The notes beneath the pieces are model-generated. The model did not search any database. It was not told where the DNA came from and saw only the letters and a program-made list of their open reading frames with translations. Position numbers and translations under genes: made by a program. From assembly GCA_016165875.1 (NCBI GenBank), contig JABBOT010000004.1, positions 4,905,351-4,969,350 on the forward strand: a stretch of DNA of 64,000 nucleotides. Direction: 5' to 3'. Shown here in pieces: positions 46,201 through 58,200 of this stretch. Each line of letters starts with the position of its first letter. Position 1 is the first letter of the stretch. Source of the stretch: Acanthopleura granulata. Its lineage: Eukaryota > Mollusca > Polyplacophora > Chitonida > Chitonidae.

Positions 46201-49200
46201 TAAAGAAAATTCCCCAAGATTTGAATAGTTTGAGCAAGTGTATATTATTTTGTCATGCTGCTGAACTCAATTTGGAACTTCATGAAACATAATATTCCAG
46301 TGATAAAACAAAATGTTTTGATGTCAGCATGTGTTGGTGTGAAATAACAAAAATGTTGTATCTATGTGAAATATCACTTTTATCAGTGAAGAAAATCCTA
46401 TTATTTTACCTATAAATAAATGTTGATACTTTTTCACTGAGGTCATGACGTCACATACAAACTTTCCACGGCAGGAATGGTTTATTTTGAGAGTACATTT
46501 ATGTCAGTAATTATGGTAAGGTGATTCTTGTTTTGTTTTATAGGTGCCAGTGATGATGCAGCCAGCTGTTGTGTAATGCTTGAGACTCTCAGGGCTATCT
46601 CTCATTCTTCAGCTCCTTTCAAACACAACATCATCTTCCTGTTCAATGGGGGAGAAGAGAGCTTCTTACAGGTAATTAAATCTTCAGCTTAACTGATATA
46701 TATATAGTGGACAAGTGTAGTAAGAAAATATATTTTTTTTTTACCTTACATTCCCTTAGTAGTTACATTAGGGTAATACAAGAATAACCCAGTTGGAGCT
46801 GATGTTTTTTTCTTTCCACAAACTGATTGACAGCACATATTTGATTGTATTTTTTGTCTTGCTGCCAGGGTAATCTGTGTACCCTCAGTACTCCTATGTT
46901 GGGGTGGAGTCAGATGAGTTACAGTGGTCAAAAACAGCTTGACCCCAGTTGCCAGTTTTAATGCTGAATAGTTCAGCTCATATGAATATAACAGGTCTGT
47001 CTTATATTTATGTTACTTTGTGTACTGATTTTTCATTCTTCACAAACCAGTTCACAACACATCTATTGTGTGTGTAATCAGGATACAACCCGGCTAGGGA
47101 CCCACATCTTCCTCCACCATCTGCATGTAGATTACCTAAGATTTTAACATCTGTAATCTTGGCTCAGCGCAATAGGAATGCACCAAGTACTGGCGTTTAA
47201 CAAAACTTTTAAGCCATCTAAGGTTGGCAATACCTCCAGCTACACATCAGATACCCTGTTCTTTGCCGAGTCTTTCCAGGGTACACCTCAACTGAGGGAT
47301 ATTTGGAGGGGTATCAGAGGTGCTAATTTGCACTTGGTCTCAGGTGTCTTAGGCATGGTAGTTCGGTGAATCAGTACTAAAAACATATTAGTTTTCAACA
47401 GAGCTGCTACAAGGACACACCATTGTGATATGATATAAATAATGTTCTAAGCGATGTTAAACTCCAATCAAACGAACAAATCCACAAACAAACATATAGG
47501 GGGCAGTGGAAATGGAATGCACCCTAACAAAATCAGCCTTTATGCACACAGCAATGTGTATAGTGTGTTTGCAGTATAAATCATACTAATCTGTCAGTAA
47601 ATAAATTATGATAGACGTTGACACTAAGCAGTTTATTTCAAAATTTTGTGAAGCCTTTCTGTAATAGCTTATTTTGCAATCGATGCTATCTACATGTATG
47701 TTTAGGACACCATGAAACAACATATAGAGAGAAAAATTTAAAGAATATGTATAGAGTTCTTTGAAACCTTTATACATGTATCTCCAGTTCTAAGAAATTA
47801 CCTGCTTTGTCTTCATATGAGTGACTAACTCATATGTATTAAAAGAAAAGACAACACTAGGCAGAATGTATATATGTATCATTAAAGAATCCTATTCATA
47901 GTTCAAGAAATATCACTTTTTATTTTTGTGATGTATGATAACTGAGATATCGCAGTTCAAAGTAAGCAAAAACACCCATGTCAGTAAAATCGAACGGGCC
48001 ACCAAGCTCACAATTTTAACAAATCAATGGCGAGATATTTCTACCACCCAGAAGACAACTGTTTTTGCTGTTCATGTCAACAGTACTTAGTTCACCATTG
48101 TGCCATATAGAAGTAATGTGAAATGATCTGTTTTCCTTGTGATTACAAGATAATTCTGATATACTTTAAAGCCATTTTCAATGAGAAAGTGGTATTGGAA
48201 TGTACATCTCTGGTAATTCCCCAAGGTCACAACCAGGAGGCCACGATGCGTGGTCTTCAATTAAACAGGATCATACTTCGCACACAGAAGAGTGGCTGGC
48301 CCCTAATACTGAGGAATGTAGGGTACGGATGACGCATGTTTCTGCTTTGTCTAAAATGGTGTATTCTGTGGCCTAGTAAGAATTCCAGATTACAAGGTAG
48401 TTTATACAGTTACCGTGGTAAAAAAATGCCTATCACCATTGTATGGACCCCTCTTCTGAAATAATTTTGGTTGTAATTTTTGTTGTCTTTTCTTTTAATG
48501 GGGATATCGTACCATACGTTACAGATGCTATTGGAAACATTGTGGTCCATTTGGCTTTATTTACAGCCAATATTTTGAAAATGTAGCTTTTCTCATCATC
48601 AGTTTGTTGTGATCTATCAGATAGGATGAGGGAGTATGGCAAAAGTAAGAGTCAGTCCTTCCATCTGTGTACAATTTGTATATATCTTTTGTGATCAACT
48701 TCTTGTACAGTACATAAGAGAAGCTTGTGGAAGATGTGCTTGTTATCTTCAACTTGTGTCTCAAATTATTTTTTCTGATTAGCTCCACTGATTGAAGAGC
48801 TTAGGTACTGGCAAGCTGTCTGTTGTTTGTCTATGTATTTGTCTGTGTGTCTGGCTGGCATCTGTTGACATTTCTTTGTTAACGTTCCTTCTACAGTTTT
48901 CAGCCAATTTCAATGAAACTTGGCTCAAGGATACATCAAGATACATAATTGCTAGTATGAATTTTCAGTTTTGATGATTGGCTGTTCATCTGTGTGTTTG
49001 TTCATCTAGCATAATGTTAACACTTCTTTCAAAATGCTACTGCTATTGCAGTTTCTGTAGAGTTTGAACAAAAGAAGTCCAAACTACATCAAGATATAAC
49101 ATTCATTGTAACGATTTTCAATTTCATGAGTTGGTTTTTAGTCTGTCTATGTGAGCATCTAACATGTTAACATTTCTTTCAAAATGCTACTGCTATGCAG

Positions 49201-52200
49201 TTTCTGTTCAGTTTCAGTGGTACTTGATACAAAGTGTAATCTACATTAAGATTAATATTTAGTAGTATTGATTTTCAGTTTTGATTCTCTGTTGCCTGTT
49301 ATTCTGCCTGTCTGTCCTGCTGTTGGTAGCACTTTCATAATGCTACTTCTGCAGCTTTTGTCTGATTTCAGTTTATTTTGATACAAGTAACAAGTATACA
49401 TTGAATGTGATAGTATCAGTTCTCACTTTCAGTTGAATTTGCGTATATTTTCCTACAGTGGGTGTCTTATTTGTGTGAAACTAGCTACAAATGTAGGCGT
49501 AAGTTTAAAGTGTGTGAACACCAACATACATAACTGTGTAATCGACCCTCTAATAATTTTGTCCCTACCAGTAGAACTACAGTCTCATCAGAGAATGGGT
49601 TTGAACAATTCTTGACATTTTTAGCCTGTTTTTCTAATACAAATTAAGTGCATGTCTCTATATTGAAGGGAAGTTTCTGAAACTGACCAAATTTGTCCAT
49701 GTGAACTTCAGTTTGCGTTTTAAATGATATGCTTACTGGCACTTGACTTATTGTTTTTGTCATATTTTGATGCTGGGTGCATTTCTGTATAATCATCTCA
49801 TACACTAAGCCAATAAGGCTTCTGTAATTTGCAGATTTTGTAGTACTAATCACTCTTAAGGCATGTACACCATCTACAATGGCATTGTCACATTCTTTAT
49901 GTACATTTATGAAAGGGAGATATTCCACTCCACTCGACAGGACCTTTGCTTAAACTTAATATTTATTGAAGACCACTTGCCTTCCATTTGATATGACTGT
50001 TACATGCATATCATACCTGTAAATCCTGTTAATTTCCTCCACTCATAAAAGTGAGAGTCATTGTAGTGAAAATGATTCATGGGTTTAGCAAATGGTATAT
50101 TAAATACATAAATAAAATATGTTTTCAGTTTTTGTTTATCATTTGTGGATATAAAGTTTAATGTTAACGATTCGCTTACCTTTTTGTTTCATTTTAGGCC
50201 AGCCATGGATTTATCACGCAACATAAATGGGCTAAGGAAATCAAAGTATTTCTCAACCTAGAATCTGCGGGATCTGGAGGAAGGGATTTTTTGTTCCAGA
50301 CAGGTAATTTGTTGATATGGACATTTTAGCTGTACTGGTAAAAAAACAGAAGAGATTACATATTTCAAGTTGTGTGGCATCTGTCAGTCTGTCTGTCTGT
50401 CCGTCTGTCTGGCTGGTGCCTGTTAATATTTTCTTCAAAATGCTTCTCGTCCTAAACATGGGGCAAGTGTAGAATTTATCAAGAGACATGATTTGTAAGA
50501 ATGATTTTCCATTTCGAAAATCGGTTGTCTGTCTATCTCTCTGTGTATCCAGAATATGTTAACATTTTCAAAACACTATTTCTCCTACAGCTTTTATCTG
50601 ATTTCAGTCAAACTTGGTTTAAGAGTAGACTACATCAAGGGACATAATTCATAATATTGATTTTCCATTTTGGTGATTGGTTATCTGTCTGTCTGTCGGT
50701 TCATCCAACATGTTAACACTTCTTTCAAAATGATACTGCTTTTACAGTTTTTGCATCAGTTTAGTGAAACGTGATTCAAATCTAGACTACATCAACATAC
50801 ATAATTCGTATTATCAATTTTCAGATGATCAGTTGTCTGTCTGTTCGTCCAGCATATGTTAACAAATCTTCCAAAACACTACTACTCCTACAGGTTTTGT
50901 CTGATTTCAATAAATGTTTGGTTTAGGTGTGGACTACATCTGATACATAAATCATAGTATAGATTTTTAGTTCTGATGAGCAGTTGTCTGTCTGTCTGTT
51001 TATCCAGCATATGTTTCATTTCCTTCAAAATGCTACTAATTACTGTTTCTAGTTTTTGTCCAGTTTGTTCATTGTCTGTTTTACATACATAATTTTGTAA
51101 TCGCCTGTGTGATAATTTTGTCCCAACCAGTAGAGCTACCGTGTCATCAGGTATCTCGGGAAAGGTACAGTATTGTTTAACATTTAATCACGCCCCCTTA
51201 TCTGCGAGTGGTATTTGCAGACCTGGAGATCAGATGATATTAAAATGCCAAGAGTAGACTCCCGGCCTTTCACCAGGTACATTTAGGCTACCTGACAAAC
51301 CTCCTGATTTAAAGCTGTAGCCCAGGAAACGCTTGAGCCAAGGATTAATTTTATCTTAGCTTACCACAGTACCAATATTTGGTAAAAATTTTGTAAATGC
51401 ATATTTGGATGGAATATATTGGGAGCCTTAACATATAGATGCATTCATTTTAATCTTACTACACAACGTACATCTCTTAAAGATTGACATAGAGCCACCA
51501 AAGCAGAGTACATGTACCAGCAAAGCAGACGAATCTTTAAATGATGTCTTGTCTGTGTTACGTCTCAGGTCCAGAGCACCCATGGCTCGTCCGAGCCTAT
51601 ATGGAATCTGCCGCTTACCCATTCACAACAGTTTGGGGACAGGAAATTTTCCAGACAGGATTCATTCAATCTGACACAGACTTCCGCATCTTCCGAGACT
51701 ACGGAAAAATTCCAGGTATAATATGCAATGTAATGCCAAGCCACGAGATATTATCTTCGTCTGTAAGATTCAACTGATTACAAAGGCAAAGACATTGACC
51801 CAATTCAATCTTGAGACTCTTGGTAGATACAACTTTTCTTTTAACAAATAAATACATTGTACTTAAATATATTCATTGATAAGAAAAAGAACTGCAGTTG
51901 GAATACGAAGTTAGAAACAGTTCAGAAAGGCCACTATATGTCAATGCAGTACTGAGAGTGATGCGGTCATCTGGAAATTTTGATACATTGTTTAAATCTG
52001 AAACTAGGAGCATTAACCCAGGCACTGCACCTTCTGCAATACAGATCTAAAAAAGACATTAGACTGTATTACCATCTTTCATCTCATCAGTTTTCCCAGA
52101 GGCTTTTCTAATGGCTAGTCACTTTGATCCTCAGAGAGATATACTTACATATTATGCATATCATTTTAAAATTCAAACCTTGATTCACAATCAGTCGGTT

Positions 52201-55200
52201 AGGATGCGATCACAGCGATATGACCCAAGAGCCTCCCACCAATGCGATTCACAATCAGTCGGTTAGGATGCTATCACAGCTATATGACCCAAGAGCCTCC
52301 CACCGATGTGATTCACAATCAGGATGCGATCACAGCGATATGACCCAAGAGCGATTGCTGTGAGTTCAAGTACAGGTCATGCAGACTTCCTCTCCAGCCA
52401 TATGTGGGAAGATCTGCCAGTAACCTGCACATGGTCATGGGCTTCCCCCAGGCTCTGCCAGTGTCCTCCCGCCATAATGCTGGCAGCTGTTGTATAAGTG
52501 GAATATTCTTGAGTATGGTGTAAAATACCAATCAAATAAATAAATAAATTAACCCTAAAAGACCTGTCTGTAGCTTCGCAAGAATTGAATGCTTTTGTGT
52601 ATGTTATAGCAGATTTTGATCAGCATTTTATATCAGGCTTTGTGGAAGGTTCTGAGGTGGTGGGGGGGGGGGGCGTGGGGCAAAGTGGCATTAATCACAC
52701 AGAGGACCAACATACATAGAGGGCTATACAGACCCTGTTGCAAAAATGTCAGTGTAGACCAGTCTGAGGTACTGTAAAGTGCATGTTGTCCACAGTGATA
52801 TTCTGGGAGAGAGCCCTCAGCCTGAGCATCTCTGCATTGTTACAGACGAGGCAGCTACTCAGTTGGTTGTACTTTTTTAACATGGGAACATTATTGTTAT
52901 TTGTTCATAAATCTGAGCTTTACAGTATGTAGCTACAACTCATTATGAGATGCAGGCCCGTACTCAGAATCTTATATGGAGGGGCTCAATTCAGGAAAAA
53001 GTACCACAAAATCTACATGCTTTGACATTTTGCCAAGATCTATTAGCCGTGATATCCGTCTGTCTGAAGACATGCATAAAGGATGTATGTTCTGGAAGTT
53101 CACTTAATGCCGAACCAACGATTGGCCAAGCTATACATATATCTCAGCACGTTATAGGCGAGGGTCCAATCCCCTTTAGATTGTCGTAGATGAATTCATA
53201 GGCTCCGAAACATCTGCGACCCTATATTACCATATGTAAGTTCTCAGCATTTGCGGCCATGGAGAGTTTGGATATAAAGAGCACTGGGTTAAATAACATG
53301 GTGAATAGCCTTTTTTTAAAGATTAAAAGTGGGGGATTTGGATATAAATGTTTATTCCGGCTCATTAGGTTAGGGTTGAGGGGCTGCCAAGGCCCCGGAA
53401 CCTCTGCGACCCTTGATTGCCGAAGATGACTTCTCAACTCTTTTGGGGCACTGTGAGATGGGATCTAAAGAGTACTGAGCCGTTAAATGGTGCATAAATG
53501 TTTCAGATGATTGCAATTGGGTGCTTCAAGTACAGTATAAAAGGAGTTGAAGGGGAGTTGCATGGGATCTGCATGAAATGTACTGTGGCCGTTAAATGAC
53601 ATGAAGCATGAACATTTTTTAAACGTTGAATGTGGAAGCCCCGAGTATAAAAAATATCTGTCCCAGCACATTAGCCAAAGATCCAGGGGCCACGTAAACC
53701 CCAGAAGATTGTAATACAGACGATTCCTCAGTCATTGAAATGTTGCGGAACCGAGTGACGTTTTTGTGAAAAAAAAAATGCACCAGATTAAAACCAGAGT
53801 CCCAGGGTGGGGATTCCAAGAATAAAATTCGGATCCAGTGTAAATGTAACTTTTATACAACTCATCCAACTTTCAAAATCCGGGACTTTCTATAGCGGGG
53901 CACCAAACAGGATAAATAACTTTGAATTTTTGAGAAAGTAGATTAAAATGGTCTTGATCGCCTACACAAGTCAATTCCAGTCTTTGAACACAACTGTAAA
54001 GAAAGAGTGTCATACTAAAGGAACAAAGGAGTACACGGCTTAAATCAGCTTAATTGTTTTATGGCAAGCAATGCATATTTCTCATTATCAGCGACAACGC
54101 TTATAAATAACTGATGAAATATATATATATGCACACATAGTTGACTTCTTTCAAGCTCAACTGCAACAGCTAAGGCAGCTAAACAGCTTCTGAATTATGG
54201 ACCTACCATAAAAATCTGCAGAAGGATTTGGAAATGTAAGAAATAAATTATTCGAATATTTCATCCAGCTCTGGTCTAACTTAGGCAAGCTGTATAGGCT
54301 TTTAGAATGCATGCAAAGGCCTGTTTTCCCAAATATGTGTGCAGGGTTATGATTATGTATGGTTTATATATGTCCGTAGATATATGATGCATTTGAATGT
54401 TCACATCACTAATAGTAATCGAGATTGTTGGAGGTTACAGTAAATCGAGATTTTGGTGGCGATCCTCGGATACAAGAGGAGAATAACTAGAAAGCTGCAA
54501 CATTTCCTGTATATGAGATATATTGGCATTAAAGACCCAGCGGTAACCTCTACATAGAGGGTATAGCTTAACCCGTAGCATTGTATGCGATTGCTCAACT
54601 ACAACTGATCCCCGACTTTTACACACCGGGCCCAGACTCTGAAACTTGGGGCGTGAGCATCCATTTTTTTATCTTCCAAAATATTTTTTCACTGTGTCAC
54701 TTTTATGGCACCAATCAAATAAAGAAATAAATATAAAATACAGAATCTGATCAGAGGGTTCATATATATCTAGCTCTGTCTATAATAATATTTTGACACT
54801 GTGTCTTTTTGCTTCTTTTTCATTTGTGTTTAACAATATTGAAGGCTGAATATTGGGGGGGGGGGGGCAAAGATATACTTGGCACTCTACTTTAATTTTT
54901 GAGAGGGATTGACACCCATTGGCCCCCCTCTTTTCTGCCGTGTCTGGATACCAAATGGATTTTTGTATTATTGAAAGACTTGACATGCCTGATATCTCGA
55001 ATTGCTTTGTGTATTATTGCAGGACTTGATAGCTTATATCTCAAGTGGGTTTGTGTAATATTGCAGGACTTGATATGGCTTATATCTCAAATGGCTATGT
55101 GTACCACACGACTTATGACACTCCAGATAAAATTCCTTCAGGCAGTCTACAAAGGGCAGGTAAAATGAACTCCAATTTCATTATGAGGTTTAACAAAATA

Positions 55201-58200
55201 ACACTTTTGTCCTTATGTTTCATAAAGTCATATTAATGCTTTAGTCATATTATGGAGAAGAGATTGCATCTATAAAGCAAACTTTTCAACCTAAAAGTTG
55301 CTACCAAAGTGCTTGGGGTAATAAGACAGCCATGTGGATGATTATTTAAAAGTGCGACATAAATTACTGGGATAATTTGAGAACTTACTGCAAGAATATA
55401 GTTTGCAGGTATTATGCAATAGTTCAAACATGAAGAACATGAAAGACACAGTCACAAATATAAATCTGGATAATTAATTTAGAATGAGAAATACTAAGAA
55501 AGAACAGATTTTCTGAACTGCGTAACATTTTAAGTTTTCCAACAGATGTTGTCCCACATACCATGGTTGGTCTCCATGCTTTGGAATCACAGCAGTACAT
55601 GTTGGATGAATGTGCTTGATATATTGTCTCTGCATGAATAATTCACCGGAATTTTAGTGTCGTTTTTGATGGCTGAAGTGTCCTTCACCTATATAACCCA
55701 ATGATCCAAACTGCAGTCCTTTTTTTCCTTCTGTCAAAACGTATGTCATCAGTTCGATTTGGTTTATGCTTTCCAGGAGAGAACTTAATGTCCTTGCTGA
55801 GAACAATTGGTAACAGTCCTCTCCTGCCTAACCCAGGAGCAGACCAGCATGGCAAAATGGTGTTTTTTGACGTGGGTTCACATTTCATGGTGGCCTACTC
55901 TCAGACCATTGCAATAATCGTCAATACTGTCGTTAGCCTGACTGCCATGGTTTGGATTTGGAGGAAAATCTTGGACTTTGAGAAATCAGGTATGAAGTAA
56001 CTGATCTCGTCAGTTATTTTGATATGGTTTATTTCATTAGCTAAATTACCATATGAAGATTACGTATGCAATGCTTGTTAGAGACATGGGTAAAGGAAAC
56101 TTCAGTATCTTGCCTGTGTGACCAAAACACCTTCAGTACTTGGCTATCAGTGACGTATGGAAGCATTTCAATGATTACATGTTCATCAGTAAGTCTGTTC
56201 ATCCAGCTTGTAATGTTCTAACCCAGGTTCATGTTATTATTGTAACTCAAAACTGCTCAAATATTTAAGACTCAAGGTAGATTTAGATTTGGCAGATCAT
56301 AAAAGATATAAATTTGCTAACAATCTATGTAAAAATGTTTAAGATCTTTTTTTTGTAGCTGTAAGAGGGACTGCCTACCTTAAACTGCTTAGTGGAGCCA
56401 CTGCAGCCATGTTGTTGACCATTGTTCTGGAGGTCATTGTCTCGGTAACCATTGCTGCAGGGATGACTTTGATTGGCCTACCCATGTCGTGGTATACACA
56501 CACCTTTAACATGGTCACCCTGTATGTTTTGCCTCCTGTTACTGCTTCTCTCATGTTCCATGAGTTTCTCAAAAGAACAGTCTATCGGGTAAGTTAAGCC
56601 AAATCTTTTGAATATCTGTATTGTTCATTATCGTATTATATTTTTTTGTGGAGAACAACAGTGATTTTTTGCCGTTGTGTTCCTGTTTCTATTGGTAAAT
56701 TGTTTTGTGACTGGAATCCTGATTTCTTTTAGTGTGGTGAGCTGGAGGCTGAAGTTAGCACCACTTTCATTCTTTGTTATTTGTTATTTGAATGTCGAAT
56801 AATGTGCTAGCATTTTTTTTGTTATTGGGTTTCCAAATAATTGATCGATTGGTTGATTGATTGATCGAGTTGACGCACATTGCATTATTCGGATCTCAAC
56901 ACTTTTACTTTTTGTTACTAGAATATCAAGTTTACTGCTGGAACGTTTTTCGAATGTCAGATAAAGTGCTAGCACATTTTTCTGGGATAAAAATAATGAA
57001 ATAAGTTCCAGCTCCATCGTAACTGTCAATGAATTTATGAATGAATCAGTGAATTATTCAGGTCCTGAAAAAAGGGCTAGCATGTTATTTGACATTCAAA
57101 TAACAAAAAGCATGCGAAAATTTGTAAAACGTGTTAACAGGATATTTGATATTCCGATAACTAAAAGTAGAGGAGTTGAGATCAGACTAATTAAATATGA
57201 ATATATGCTAGCATGTTATTTTAAATTCAATTTGCGATTAACATAAAATGTGCTACATGTAGTGCGTTATTCGATTTTCGAATAATAAAACACATACTAA
57301 CTCGTTACATGACATTTGAATAACAAAACGTGTTAGCAGGATATTCGATATTCCAGTAAGTGTTGGGATTCGAATGAGGAAATAATTGCCAGCTCCATTG
57401 TAACTGTCAATCAGTCAATCACTCAATTAATTGGAAACCGAATAATGAAAAATTCTAAGCACATTATTTGACATTTGAATGTCGTGCCAGCATGTTACTT
57501 GATATTCAACTAACGGAAACCTGTTTTGTTGCCAGTTAACTTTTCAATAAGGTTGCGAATTTAGTTCTTCAGCTTATCATAAGGGTCCCTCATTGGTATA
57601 ATTGGCTAAAAAGTTGCTCCCAACACACCCAATCCCTTCCTGACCAATGGAGACATGCAGTGAAATGTAGCACTTGCTAGTTTGGCTGCAGCTTTACTTT
57701 GGGCAATTTGTCAGGTGCCTGGCAAACAGAGGTGGTTTCCTGGATTATTCCAATTTCCTTGGCCCATAGCCCTCATGCCAAACCTTGAGAACAGCACTAA
57801 ACACTAATGAAATAAATAGCTCTGTCAGTACTACTGTTTTCAGCTGTCATAGTTTGATTACATGCATAAATAGTGCGCATTGTAAATTGTGCTTGTAAAT
57901 AGTTGCACAGACTAACCAAGATAATAATCTCTTGTGAAAAATTTGAAGTAGGGCTGAGAAACACTGGCCTGGAAATGAAAAGATATCTGTTAAATATTAT
58001 TTAAGTACATGCAGTTCTGAAGTCTGAACTGAAAGCCAATATGACATGACATAACATTAATTGGGTTAATAGTATGTGAATTCAAATATGTGTATGTAGC
58101 ACAAAAATGAAGAATGGTTGATGTCATTATGCACCCAATATTAAAGCAAATTTTAATGTTGTAATAGAGGTTTATGAAGCTGTCTTTAATTGTGGCTTTG

